A DNA stretch of 64,000 nt from JAPPHA01 sp963662705 (GTDB taxonomy: Bacteria > Pseudomonadota > Alphaproteobacteria > Rhodobacterales > Rhodobacteraceae), in contig OY759767.1 of the NCBI GenBank assembly GCA_963662705.2, positions 4,278,001-4,342,000 on the forward strand, read 5' to 3'. The notes beneath the pieces are model-generated. The model made no database searches. It was not told the DNA's origin and saw nothing but the letters and a program-made list of their open reading frames with translations. Both the position numbers and the translations under genes were made by a program. Shown here piece after piece: positions 35,808-45,920 of the stretch. Within the stretch, counting starts at the first letter, position 1; every line of letters starts with the position of its first letter.

Positions 35808-36439
35808 CCATGCCCCTAGAAATCAAAAGTCGATTCCGAAGGGAAGCCCCTCATCAGGAAAACAACTGAACGTCCCGGAATACCCTGCCAGGTGAGCTCC
35901 AATTCCCGGTAAGGTGACTGTATTGTCCCCAGGACAACCACAACAACGATTCTTTCAATATTCGGATACCGCCAGCCTGACGGCCGAAGACCAAGGGGTA
36001 CCTGCGGTGCCGGGGCCTCGCGAACGGACCACGGTAGTCGCATTCACAGCGTTGTTGAAATCCGGGAAGGGCTCGCTTACGCTCTCGTCGGGTTGGTTCG
36101 GCCAGCCTTCCGGCACTAAAAAAGGAGGAAATAACCCTAGCTTCAGTTCCGGGAGAGACTTGCGCGCTGACGCGCGAACCGGTGCCGTCAGATGTCGCAA
36201 GGATCCCCTTCACACGTGTAGGAATCTTCAACCAATCGTAGCGAGCTTTGCGAATAGCGACGAATGTCGCTTGCAATGACGGCGAAAGCCGTGACCATGA
36301 ATTCGCCGTTGCTCCCCAATTGTGTGGACGTGGACGAGGTGCAAAGGCTGACTTCCACCAACGTCGAGCACAATTTGGATCGCGCGAACTGAATGATCGA
36401 GATTCCGAAGGACCTCCAAGAGACCAGGTTTTCAATGCC

Positions 36440-37614
36440 ATGGAGTTGACGAAAGGTCCGCTGTTTACGCTGTACGTGGGGTGGCATCCATCGTTTCGCG
36501 AAGGGCAGCGGATTGCCGACTTGCTCCGCACGCACTTTAGCCGCGATCTCTAACGGAGCGTCGGGGAAGAGCGTGCGATGAGCGTCAATGAGCGCAGCCA
36601 ACCCGTACCAGGCACGCTGGCCCCTTGCCAATCGACTGGGACGACTCTGAGTTTACAACCGTCTTGGCGCTTTCGGAGACGTCCCTGATTGAAGATCGCG
36701 AGTGGGCCGATTACGTGCGCGCCTTTGCGGAAACCGCCCATAGGCGCGGGCTTCCGGCCGGGTTCTTCCCAGTGACAATGGACCGTCGGGGCCTGGCCCT
36801 TGGAGTCGTATAGCAGGCCCTGCGGTGGGACCGCTGGGGCGCGTCGGATGTTGACCCGGCACGACGTCTCATCTCGGACCTTACCCATGAGTTCTGTCGA
36901 ATGCTCCGACATAACCTCGACCAGCTCCCGCCCGACGGCTGAGGAGACGACCCGTTTGGACGCCATCTGGACAAGATTCGGGTCTTCATCAGCCACTCGA
37001 ATCATGACGGCGATGGCGAATTCGTAGGGAGCAGCATTCGCGACTGGATCCACACGCACGGCTCGCTCGACAGCTTCTTCGACGTCTACGACATCCCGCC
37101 AGGGCTGTCGTTCGGAGACGTCCTGCGGCATGAGATCAGTGCAGGTGCGCTGCTGGCAGTCCATACCGATTCGTGCTCTTCTCGCGAATGGTGCCGACAC
37201 GAAATCATCGAAGCATAGCGTCGCTTGGTGCCTATGATCGTGGTCGATTGCGTACGGGAAATCGATTTGCGTGCGATGCCCTATCTCGGGAACATTCCCG
37301 TCGTCCGTATGGATCCGGAACGCACGGTCCGAATCTGGGTGGTTATCGGCTGCCTTCTGGATGAGGTCTTCGGCAGTTGGCTGTGGCTTTGCCGTATAGG
37401 GCCATACATCACGAATTCCCCGGGTGTCTTGTTCACGCCGCGACCTCCCGAACTGATCGCACTGGCGGCAGTACCATCTTGTGGTGAAGACGCGGTTCCG
37501 GAGATCGTGTACCCTGAACCCCTGATAGCGGCCGACGAAGAGCGCCTGTTCACGGAAATCGCACCACAGGTAGGCGTACTGACTTTGACGGACTGGCTGG
37601 AGGAACGCCGATGA
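36440..37614 (+). pseudogene. TIR-domain defence protein, multiply interrupted
   Basis: Pieced together, the gene encodes a protein of about 390 residues. The N-terminal part begins MELTKGPLFTLYVGWHPSF, GEGxRIA-like. Next comes IDWDDSEFTTVLALSETSL and a TIR domain with IRVFISHSNHDGDGEFVG, FFDVYDIPPGLSFGDVL and REWCRHEIIEA, which retains the WCxxE glutamate of TIR NADases. It is broken by TAA 36551, a frameshift near 36620, TAG 36811, TGA 36940 and TAG 37216. Its final TGA overlaps the ATG of the SLOG gene, so the two formed an operon. The layout resembles TIR-SLOG antiphage systems such as Thoeris in its parts. Confidence 0.8.
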
Positions 37615-38426
37615 CCCCATCCCAAACGGACTTGTCTCCCTCGGTCGGGATCTCAATTTCGGAGAGTCCCGATCTGCGAACCCTCGGGCTGAGCGACGGA
37701 CACTTGCGCGACGCAATGGCCAAGATTGCGTTGGAGCTGCTCGCTTCCGGCATCAGTCTGGCCTACGGCGGGGACTTGCGGAAACACGGATTCACCCGGC
37801 TTCTGGCCGAACTGGTATGGCGCTATCAGGGTCATCCGCGACACGCCAGGACCATAGCCGTTACGGACTACTTGGCCTGGCCGGTCCACATCAGGATGAC
37901 CTCCAAAGAGCTTGCAGCGTTCTCTGCGGACCGCGAACCGGCCGCCCACCTCGTCTTCCTTGCGTTGGACGGCGCACGTCTTGCACCGGAACAACGATTG
38001 GAACTTTCCGCGCACGAGCCGCACGAGGACGAATGGACGCAAGGGCTGACCGCAATGCGTACCGTTATGCTTGCGGACATTCGTGCCCGGGTTGTCCTGG
38101 GCGGCAGGGTTGAGGCGTACAAGGGTGCAATGCCCGGCATCGCCGAGGAGACGTACCTCTCGCTTGAAGCCCATCAGCCGGTCTTCGTACTCGGCACCGA
38201 TGCGGAGTGCGCCCAGCACGGCCGTCCTGCCGGCACCGTTGTCGCCCACCAGGATCGTGAACTGGCGATGAAACTCGAAGGTCGTCTATTCGAATTTCCT
38301 GAAATTCTTGACCGTGAGCCGATTGATACGCACGGAAATCGCGGTCCGGTTATGTCATTCAGCCGAGTTTTGCCATCAAGGGCCAACGGATGGGAAACCG
38401 CCAGCACAATCCCGCAGTTCGCTTGA
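37611..38426 (+). CDS. SLOG-domain protein with foreign C-terminus
   Basis: The first about 190 residues look like a SLOG Rossmann domain of the TIR-associated type: VGISISESPDLRTLGLS, ISLAYGGDLRKHGFTRLLAE and EAYKGAMPGIAEETYLSLEA. At VFVLG (38181-38195), where family members continue with a glycine-rich segment, the frame instead runs antisense through the N-terminus of an AAA ATPase and ends by chance at 38426. The SLOG part would bind a nucleotide signal made by the TIR protein. The normal C-terminus is lost, so function is doubtful. The start overlaps the TIR stop. Confidence 0.7.
   Translation: MTPSQTDLSPSVGISISESPDLRTLGLSDGHLRDAMAKIALELLASGISLAYGGDLRKHGFTRLLAELVWRYQGHPRHARTIAVTDYLAWPVHIRMTSKELAAFSADREPAAHLVFLALDGARLAPEQRLELSAHEPHEDEWTQGLTAMRTVMLADIRARVVLGGRVEAYKGAMPGIAEETYLSLEAHQPVFVLGTDAECAQHGRPAGTVVAHQDRELAMKLEGRLFEFPEILDREPIDTHGNRGPVMSFSRVLPSRANGWETASTIPQFA
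38196..38345 (-). pseudogene. AAA/SMC-like ATPase N-terminal fragment
   Basis: The minus strand reads RINRLTVKNFRKFE, stop, then FEFHRQFTILVGDNGAGRTA and VLGALRI. This is the Walker A region of RecF/SMC-like ATPases of the kind found in defence systems (usually GDNGAGKT; here the lysine is arginine). It is joined head-on to the truncated SLOG gene. Confidence 0.6.
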
Positions 38427-38607
38427 GAACCCGAATTCGTGCACGCAGGGCAAGGGTAGCAACTTGGCAATTTCATTGAGCTGCGACCCTGTCATAACCG
38501 AGCGATCTTGCAGCCTGTCCAGGCGTCTTTCCGGTCTCGATGAATTTTCGCGCTGTCAAAATCGTCCCAGTCGAAAGTGGAGGTTGCCTCCTACCGGAAT
38601 AGCCTCG

Positions 38608-38829
38608 TTACTTGCCAATGAAATCGACATCGCCCCAATTCTGCGGGGTGCCGCCTTTCTTCATGAACCGGAAAAGCGATCGCCGGGCAAGGTCGAACCC
38701 CCTCAGGAACGCCGCATCGTCTCTAAACGGGGATGGCTTGCCCGGTCCGCTGTACACGATATCCGAACGTGCGTCATGGAATGACCTCACGCTTTTCGCG
38801 ATTTTCTCACGATTATCCGGGCCCGGCAT
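38608..38829 (-). CDS. Small hypothetical protein
   Basis: A 73-residue frame starts MPGPDNREKIAKSVRSFHDA and ends MKKGGTPQNWGDVDFIGK, which has coding character. No family is recognised. It lies in a debris zone (38427-39074) whose other content is an HTH-like snippet (LTARKFIETGKTPGQAARSL) on the minus strand. Confidence 0.35.
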   Translation of the reverse strand: MPGPDNREKIAKSVRSFHDARSDIVYSGPGKPSPFRDDAAFLRGFDLARRSLFRFMKKGGTPQNWGDVDFIGK

Positions 38830-39074
38830 CGCTTGTCTTCTCCTGCACACAACGCTCAGCGTCCGTGCGATTTTCACGACCGGGCCGCCGCCGCGCGGCG
38901 GTCGGGGCTACAGAGGAACGTAAGCGGAACATTACCAACGGTTCCGAGCGCCACAAGGGATCTGTGTTGGGTTCCAAATGCAACAGCGGCCAGATATGCA
39001 GATTCGAGCCCATTCCCCGACGTCTTGACTGTCAAGTCCAGTTCAAAAGGTTGAGTTCAACAATTTGAACGCGA

Positions 39075-39211
39075 ATCCACAGATGAGCTGGTCCTGGGCA
39101 CGCGCACCGTGCGTCTTCACCAGCGCAACCTGTTCGCCAAGCTCGGTGCGCGCGATCGGCCTGAAACGCTGGGACAGCGCACGGGAAACGGGCCTGGTTA
39201 CCGGCGATTCC
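39075..39211 (+). pseudogene. LuxR-type HTH C-terminal relic
   Basis: RTVRLHQRNLFAKLGARDRP followed after a frame change by SARETGLVTGDS and TGA matches the C-terminus of the intact regulator at 51748 (HTVRFHLRNLFAKLGARNRT, GLVAGDS). The remainder of the regulator gene is absent. Confidence 0.75.
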
Positions 39212-39214
39212 TGA

Positions 39215-39420
39215 GCGGCGGAGGCCTGCAGAAGTTGGTTTCGGAGCGACGCCGACGCCGACATTGGCCCGCCGTGTCAGGGACCTGTCCGTAGGGTCGG
39301 ACGACCATGGTTTCGGCAGGGTTGCATGCGCTCGAGTGCAGGGGTGCCGGCACAAATCGGCAGGTTCCAAGCTGCAACCGTGTAGTCAGCGTTCTGATTG
39401 ATAGTGGGTTCTTAACCTGC
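39215..39420 (+). repeat. Duplicated spacer downstream of LuxR gene
   Basis: This stretch matches the reverse complement of about 51545-51755 at roughly 80 percent by eye. It is part of the old duplication that produced two LuxR/autotransporter loci. Confidence 0.65.
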
Positions 39421-39531
39421 TGTAATACTGTCTTTTTTTTCACTCGACATCTTTTGCGACTCCATCCAGAGATTTTCACAGTTCGCCGGAATCGGTTGAA
39501 GTGGGGAACCTGACACACGGCGTTCCGACCC

Positions 39532-39557
39532 CCGGCAGCTACGGCTTCGGCTGCCGG
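39532..39557 (+). promoter_or_regulatory. Stem-loop just upstream of autotransporter start
   Basis: CCGGCAGC pairs with GCTGCCGG around a 10-base loop, and 20 bases follow to ATG 39578. A hairpin of different sequence but the same position exists at the other locus (49876-49905). It may control translation of the autotransporter. Confidence 0.5.
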
Positions 39558-39577
39558 TCACAACCAAGGGGTGGCGC

Positions 39578-41392
39578 ATGCGTTTTCAATACTCACGAGC
39601 ATGGCTGCCGGCGGCAGGAGGACCCGAACGGATTGCTGCCGGCGCGTCCGACAGCACCCGACGACCAGACGCCCTTCGGTGCCAGCCAGCGGCGGTACCG
39701 GTTCCGGTTTCAATCCTTTCCCAGGCGATTTCGGCGCGCGCCCAGGCGCAGACAACGCCGGTAGCCGGCCAGCGGATCCAGTGCATCAAACAGGCCGACT
39801 CGACCGACGACTTCGCGATAAGCACACCCGGCATCACGGTGGAAAAGACGGAGGACCAGGAGCACGGCATAACCGGGCAGCATTCCGGTGCGGGGATCGC
39901 CAGGATCGAATCCCGCCCGGACACGATCACGGCCGGTGGGAGGCTTTCCCAAGGCATCCCGTCGTCGCACAAGTGCAACAGCGCCGGCGACGTATTCCTC
40001 CGCCTGTTATCAATGAAGATACGGACGAACAAATCGGGCGCAGCCTCGAGCGCGGTCGGAATTTTTGGCGAGACGGCCGCGTCTTCACGGCTCGACGCCG
40101 TGGTGAGGGGCGGCTGCAACACCGCCCGCGGCGACAGCTCACACGGAATATTTCCACAGCACAATCATCTGGGCTCCGGCCCGGCCGGATCGCTCACTCC
40201 GGACGTCGGTGTCGGCATCGCGACCGAAACCTCGGGCGGCAACGACGCTCAAGGGATTTTCGTTCAACGCCTTAACGGCGCGAGCGATGTGCTGTTGGAC
40301 CTACGGAGCCTCTTCATAACCGCCGGGGACGACTCCGCCGGAGGAATACTCGCAAGTCACGGTAGCGAAGGGAACAACGACATAACGGTCGCGGACGGCG
40401 GCGTGACGACGCGCGGGGTGGGCGGTTACGGAATTAACACCTCAAGGAACGCGAACAGTTCCGGCGATGTCCTTATCGACACAGAGAGCACAGAGGTGGA
40501 CGCGACCTCCCAGGCCACCGGATCTTGCAGAATCATTGCAGCGCACCACATTCGGGCGAACATCGCCACCGACCTGTGGGGCGGCTCCATCGAGACCAGG
40601 GGCGTTCAGTCACACGGCATTCATGCCCATGATCTGCAGGTCGAGAATTGCGGCACGTCGGCGGGCACCATCGTCAACGCCGACAGCGACGGCGGCGAGA
40701 CGGTCCTCGCGATAAACGGAACGCCGCTCTACGACAGCAAACAGGGCGGGCGCACGGACCTGTGGGCGCCCAACGGCGCCCGCGACGTGACCATGGTCGA
40801 GGGCTTCACCGGCCTCGACTTCTCCTCGACCGAGTCCTTCATCGGCTGCGACGCCGCTCGCGCGGCGGTCCACGAGGCGCTGCCCGGCGCCCTGCTGCAC
40901 GTCGACGACGACAGCGGCAACCACACGGGGCGGCTGCGGCGGGCGGATTGCCGCGGCGGGCTGGCCTGGCGCGGGGGCGGCGGGGTCTACGCCGGCGGCC
41001 GGCTCGCTCTGACCCGGTACAGCGCCGATCGCTCCTCGTCTATCGGGGGCGGCCGGAAGACCGGCGCGACCGGACTTGCCCGTACCGCCCGCCAGAAGGG
41101 CTGCCGTCGCTTCGCTCCCGACGGCGGGACGATCCTGACCGCACGGACGTGGCTCGACGTTTCGGGTCTTTCCTTGGGCCGCTTCCCTCCGTTCCTCAAA
41201 AACCGTCAATCTGAAAGGACAGCAAATGAAAAAGCTGCTTGCGGCAACGACCGCCCTTACCCTTGCCTGCGGGCCGGCCGTCGCCGAGATCACCATCTCC
41301 GGCGATGCCAAGTTCGGTATCGAGTACAACTCCGCGCCCACGGACGAAAACGGAAGTCTTGTCAACAAGTCGAAGCAAATGCTCATGCGTGA
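39578..41392 (+). pseudogene. Autotransporter passenger gene lacking its beta-barrel
   Basis: The frame opens MRFQYSRAWLPAAGG, has a signal-like stretch ending AQAQTTPVAGQRIQC, and then a repetitive passenger rich in SGAGI, SHGI and GGYGI turns (about residues 60-440). Near 41000 it enters the first strands of the barrel (GGVYAGGRLALTRYSADRSS, TARTWLDVSGLS), but about 41180 it runs into the porin leader and ends inside the porin gene. The barrel needed for export is therefore missing. A homologue lies at 48648-49857. Confidence 0.7.
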
Positions 41393-42356
41393 GATTGGCG
41401 TCGATTTCATCGGCTCCGGCACCACCGACGGCGGCCTGAGCTTCGGCGGGAAGGTCGGGTTCGACACCTTCGACGGCACAGCGGACACGGGAACGGTCTT
41501 CGTCAGCGGCGCCTTTGGCACGATCACCTACGGCCACGACGATGCGGCCGACGTTCTTGCCGGCGGAATCGCCGATGTCGGCCTGAACGACCTGGGCGTT
41601 GACGACGTTGTCGAGGACATCCGGGGCGGGACGGCGCCCCAGGCCCGCTACGACCTGAGCGTCGGCAACTTCGCCTTCGCGATTTCGGCCGAGATAAGCG
41701 ATCGCGCGCAAGGGGTGGGGAATATCGCAAACCCAAGTGGCGACCTTGTAGCCGGTTCATTTGAGGTCGAGAAGACCTCCTATGCGATCGGGGTGAGCTT
41801 CAGCGCCTCCGGTGCGACCGTCGGTGTCGGCTACGACAGCAAGAAGGCGATCAGTGCCGGCATCGGCTACAGCAACGGCCCGATTGCGGCCAAAGCCTTC
41901 TGGGCAAAGCGCGACCAACCCTACACGCACCTCGGTTCAGGCGCGGCTGTGGGTGGTACAGGCATCGGAGAAGCCGACGGAACGTTCGAAGCTGGCTACA
42001 GGGGGCACGGCATCGAAGTGTCCTACACGATGGGCGCATCGACGCTGACGATGGTCTACGCCAGGACCAATCTGACCAACATCCAGCCGATCATCTTTCA
42101 AAACATTGTCGGGATCATCCCCAGAGTCGGCTTCAGGGGCACGGGCGTTGGCTTCAGCCACGACCTTGGCGGCGGCGCCAGGCTGGTTGCAGGAGTCGGG
42201 CGGGTTCCGAGGATGGCTGTCGGGGACCTGGGCCTGGCCGAAATCGGACAGATTGTGACTGACAACGACGGCGACAACGATATTGATATCGCGGATCGCC
42301 CGGATCTCAGCGGAGACAGGAACGTGGCCAGCGTGGGCCTGTCCTTCTTGTTCTGA
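41226..42356 (+). CDS. Gram-negative porin (Porin_4-like)
   Basis: The 376-residue outer-membrane protein has a signal peptide (MKKLLAATTALTLACGPAVA), alternating beta-strands and a terminal phenylalanine (VGLSFLF), the hallmark recognised by the BAM machinery. GAAAGGA precedes ATG 41226. Its leader joins the truncated autotransporter. It probably gives small solutes access to the periplasm, perhaps in support of the nearby peptide transporter. Confidence 0.9.
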   Translation: MKKLLAATTALTLACGPAVAEITISGDAKFGIEYNSAPTDENGSLVNKSKQMLMREIGVDFIGSGTTDGGLSFGGKVGFDTFDGTADTGTVFVSGAFGTITYGHDDAADVLAGGIADVGLNDLGVDDVVEDIRGGTAPQARYDLSVGNFAFAISAEISDRAQGVGNIANPSGDLVAGSFEVEKTSYAIGVSFSASGATVGVGYDSKKAISAGIGYSNGPIAAKAFWAKRDQPYTHLGSGAAVGGTGIGEADGTFEAGYRGHGIEVSYTMGASTLTMVYARTNLTNIQPIIFQNIVGIIPRVGFRGTGVGFSHDLGGGARLVAGVGRVPRMAVGDLGLAEIGQIVTDNDGDNDIDIADRPDLSGDRNVASVGLSFLF

Positions 42357-42381
42357 ACCGGACGAACAACGAATTCTGGAG

Positions 42382-42409
42382 GGAGCGGCTTCGGCCGCTC
42401 CTTTCGTTT
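42382..42409 (+). terminator. Rho-independent terminator after the porin
   Basis: GGAGCGGC-TTCG-GCCGCTCC, with a stable UUCG tetraloop, is followed by TTTCGTTT. It is 25 bases after the porin stop. Confidence 0.9.
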
Positions 42410-43091
42410 GCATGGGGGCGGCAACCTGTTTGCCGCTACCGCAGGCCGGACATGTCCGACTTCCATGGCCGCGGAACCTGGAACGGCAGCGGGCCCAGGG
42501 CGGTTGGGATTGCGGGGGCCCGTTCGGCTCCCGGACCGGCAACCGCATCCCCGCGATGGCGGGACCCGCAACCGGATTCACGCCGCATGCGGCCACCGGA
42601 TACAATACGGCCGTGGCGGTGTTCACCGGGGTCAGCAGGCCGACGGGGAGACACAAATCCCGCGGAATCGACAACCATGCCCGGCAGCAGCTCCGCGCTG
42701 CACGTGATAAACCTGTGGAACAGCGGTATACCCGGTTTGACATCAGACTCGAAAACGCGCTGGACGACCTGGATGCCACGCACCGGGCCAACATCGCGGC
42801 CCTGCCGCTCGAGACGGACAAGATCATTGAAGGGCACGGCGGCGAGTTGGATCCCCTCACGGAAATGCTGGTCCGGAGGGCCGACGGTTGAAGGCTGATC
42901 GGGGACACGCAGCGAGGTCGGGCAAGTGACCCATGGGAACACGCAGCGAGCCGGCAACCCCAACTTGTCGAGACGCCCGAACTCGACGATTCGGCCATCA
43001 GGAACGGCGATGTCTCCCGCCAACGGAAAGTCGGGATTCATCATGGTGATGCGTTTCGCCCGAAAGACGGAGATTTTGCCGGATATCGGGA
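42410..43091. other. Region without a supported gene
   Basis: A forward frame near 42600-42891 (FDIRLENALDDLDATHRANI) has coding character but no start or family I recognise. It may be relic sequence. Confidence 0.35.
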
Positions 43092-44072
43092 TCAGAGGGG
43101 AAAGTGGCAGGCGACCGAACGGGCGCCTTCGGTCTTCAGTTTGGGGGCATCTTCCCGGCAATTTGAGCGCGCGCAGGGGCAACGGGCGGCGAACGCGCAA
43201 CCCCTGGGCAGGTTGACCGGGCTCGGCGGATCGCCGGCGATCGCGGCGACGCGGGTGTAGCCGCGGCTCTTGCGCCGTTGAACCGAGGGTACAGAGTCAA
43301 GCAGCGCACGCGTGTAGGGGTGCCGCGGATGCTCAAAAAGGTCTGCCCGTGTCGCGGTTTCGACGACCTTGCCCAGGTACATGACGACGACATCGTCGCA
43401 CATGAACCGGACAACGCCGAGGTCATGGCTGATGAACAGGTACGCCACGCCGAATTCGACCTGCAGCTTGCGCAGGAGGTTGAGGATCTGCGCCTGGATC
43501 GCTACATCGAGCGCCGAGACCGGCTCGTCGCAGACAATCACGTCGGGACTTGGCGCCAATGCGCGTGCGATGGATATCCGCTGTCTCTGGCCGCCCGAGA
43601 ACTGGTGCGGAAACAGCACCATCTGGTCAGGGTGCAGTCCGACAAGGTCGAACAATTCGGATATGTGCGCCTCGCGTTCTGCAGGTGTGCCGATTCCCAT
43701 CAAGTCCATGGGCTCGCGAACTGCCGCTCCGACCCGGACGCGCGGGTTCAGCGATGAATAGGGATCCTGGAAAATCACCTGCAGTTTCCGGCGCGTTGCA
43801 CGCAAGTCGTCCGGAGAAAGCGCCAGTAGATTCCGGCCCGCAAACTCCACGTGACCTGCGTACGCCGGCGTGAGGCCGATCGCGGCCATTGCCGCCGTGG
43901 TTTTCCCTGACCCGCTTTCGCCGACAACCCCGAGGGTTCGGCCTTTTTGCACCGAAAAGGAAACGTCGCGTACTGCATGCAGGTAGCGTTGTCTTGCGAA
44001 CAGGTTCCCGCGGCCAATCGAAAAGCGAACCGAAAGGTTCCTGACGTCGAGGATGGGCGAAGGATGGTTCAA
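43092..44072 (-). CDS. Peptide-type ABC transporter ATPase, DppF type
   Basis: The 326-residue protein has Walker A GESGSGKTT near residue 52, the signature FSGGQRQR, Walker B VIVCDEPVSALD and the oligopeptide-family C-terminus with clustered cysteines (GCAFAARCPCARSNC). Its start overlaps the end of the DppD-type gene. It is the last gene of a five-gene minus-strand operon for uptake of peptides, or of nickel or another compound handled by this class. Confidence 0.92.
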   Translation of the reverse strand: MNHPSPILDVRNLSVRFSIGRGNLFARQRYLHAVRDVSFSVQKGRTLGVVGESGSGKTTAAMAAIGLTPAYAGHVEFAGRNLLALSPDDLRATRRKLQVIFQDPYSSLNPRVRVGAAVREPMDLMGIGTPAEREAHISELFDLVGLHPDQMVLFPHQFSGGQRQRISIARALAPSPDVIVCDEPVSALDVAIQAQILNLLRKLQVEFGVAYLFISHDLGVVRFMCDDVVVMYLGKVVETATRADLFEHPRHPYTRALLDSVPSVQRRKSRGYTRVAAIAGDPPSPVNLPRGCAFAARCPCARSNCREDAPKLKTEGARSVACHFPL

Positions 44073-45049
44073 GCCGGACCCCCGGCAGCATGGCAGGCGA
44101 CCGAATGTGGGCCGCCCGAATGCGGCGGTGCCACTCCGCAGGCATCATGCACAAGCGCACACCGGTCCGCAAACGCACACCCCTTGTCCAGCAGATGCAA
44201 AGGAGGAACGATTCCCGGGATTTCTTCCAGTGGCGGGAATCGCTCGACTTTGCCCGTTTCCTTTCCGAACGTCGGGATACATGCGATCAGGCCGCGCGTA
44301 TATGGATGCAACGGCGTGTCGAGGATCTCATCGGCCGTTCCCTGCTCGACAATCCGTCCGGCATACATCACCGCCACCCTGTCCGACAGTTCCGCGATTG
44401 CGCCCATGTCGTGCGTAATCATGATGATCCCGACACCGAATTCCTCCTGCAAATCGCGCATCAGGCCGAAGATCTGAGCCTGTACAGTCACGTCGAGCGC
44501 CGTCGTCGGCTCGTCAGCGATCAGGAGCCTGGGGCGGCAGCTCATCGCCATCGCAATCATCACCCGCTGGCGCATTCCGCCGGACAACTCGTGCGGATAG
44601 GCGCGTGCGCGCGTGGCCGGTTCCGGGATCCCGACGGTCCTGATGAACTCCACGGCCAGATTCCATGCCTCTGCCTTGCTCACATCCTGGTGCAGCAAGA
44701 CGGCTTCCGCGATCTGGTCACCGACGCGAAAAACCGGGTTGAGAGAGGTCATCGGCTCCTGGAAGATCATCGCGATCTCTGCGCCCCGCAACCGGCGCAG
44801 CCGGGAAGTCTTTGCACCGACCAGCTCTTCGCCCCTGAACCTGATCGAACCGCCGGTAATCCGCCCCGGCGGATGGGGAATGAGCCCCATGATCGTGAGC
44901 GCCATAATCGACTTGCCACAACCGGATTCGCCAACGACGCCCAGGGTCTCGCCTTCGTCGACGCGGAAAGAGACACCGTCGAGCGCGGCAACCTCACCGT
45001 GACGGGCGGAGAACGAGACACTGAGGTCGTCGACTTCGAGCAGGCTCAT
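44069..45049 (-). CDS. Peptide-type ABC transporter ATPase, DppD type
   Basis: The 326-residue protein has GESGCGKSI (Walker A), LSGGMRQRVMIAMAM (signature), LLIADEPTTALD (Walker B) and the C-terminal GCAFADRCALVHDAC. It overlaps the following ATPase by four bases and begins one base after the permease stop. Together the two ATPases form the heterodimeric motor. Confidence 0.92.
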   Translation of the reverse strand: MSLLEVDDLSVSFSARHGEVAALDGVSFRVDEGETLGVVGESGCGKSIMALTIMGLIPHPPGRITGGSIRFRGEELVGAKTSRLRRLRGAEIAMIFQEPMTSLNPVFRVGDQIAEAVLLHQDVSKAEAWNLAVEFIRTVGIPEPATRARAYPHELSGGMRQRVMIAMAMSCRPRLLIADEPTTALDVTVQAQIFGLMRDLQEEFGVGIIMITHDMGAIAELSDRVAVMYAGRIVEQGTADEILDTPLHPYTRGLIACIPTFGKETGKVERFPPLEEIPGIVPPLHLLDKGCAFADRCALVHDACGVAPPHSGGPHSVACHAAGGPA

Positions 45050-45050
45050 C

Positions 45051-45920
45051 CTAGCTGCTCCGAAGTTCCGGATTGCATGCGTCGTTCAGACCGTCGCCGA
45101 TGAGGCTGACCGCGAACACAGTCAGGAAAATGGCCGCGCCCGGAATCGTCACCGGCCACCAGGCGTCGAAGATGAAGTTGCGGTTGGCCCCGATCATGAC
45201 GCCCCAGGACATCACGTTGGGATCGCCGAGGCCGAGGAATGAGAAGCCGCTTTCGAACAGTATCGCGACTCCAACCGTCAATGTGGCGGAGACGATGAGC
45301 GGCGGCAGCGCGTTGGGCAGGATGACACGTAATATGATCCGGGCGTTTCTCGCGCCAATGGCGCGGGCCGCGAGGACATATTCGAGTTCGCGAATGCGGA
45401 GGAACTCGGCCCGGGTGAGGCGTGCGGTCTGTGGCCAGAGCACGACGCCGATCGCAAACGAAACGGTGTAAAGAGACGGGGTGAAGAGGGTGACGAGCAC
45501 CATTGCGAACAGCAGCGCCGGCAGCACCTGAAAGAACTCAGCCACCCGCATCAGCACGTCGTCGATGATGCCGCCAAAATATCCCGCGAGGGCACCGACA
45601 GTGACACCGATGAACACCGAGAGCGCGGCCGAGGCCAACCCGACCGCGAGTGTCGATGCGCCACCTGCCAGGAGGCCCGTGAATATCGACCGGCCCAGGT
45701 AGTCCGTCCCCAGCAAAAGGCCGTTCTGACCCGGCGGGCTGAATGGTGCCGAGACGATCTCGAAGGGATCGGGCTGCAAGATCTTGCCGCAGAGAATGAA
45801 ACAGACGATCAAGCCGAGCAGCACCAACCCGAACACGGCCGGCCTGTTTTGCCGGAGCACGGTCCACGCCTCGCCCAACGGCGAAACCGCTTCGACAGCC
45901 TGTTCGACCGTGTCGTTCAA
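45051..45920 (-). CDS. Peptide-type ABC transporter permease, DppC type
   Basis: The 289-residue membrane protein shows the class pattern: a cytoplasmic N-terminus, then GTDYLGRSIFTGLLAG, and the conserved loop AARAIGARNARIILRVILPN. The last part, FLTVFAVSLIGDGLNDACNP, is diagnostic of DppC/OppC. It overlaps the upstream DppB-type gene by four bases. Confidence 0.92.
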   Translation of the reverse strand: MNDTVEQAVEAVSPLGEAWTVLRQNRPAVFGLVLLGLIVCFILCGKILQPDPFEIVSAPFSPPGQNGLLLGTDYLGRSIFTGLLAGGASTLAVGLASAALSVFIGVTVGALAGYFGGIIDDVLMRVAEFFQVLPALLFAMVLVTLFTPSLYTVSFAIGVVLWPQTARLTRAEFLRIRELEYVLAARAIGARNARIILRVILPNALPPLIVSATLTVGVAILFESGFSFLGLGDPNVMSWGVMIGANRNFIFDAWWPVTIPGAAIFLTVFAVSLIGDGLNDACNPELRSS

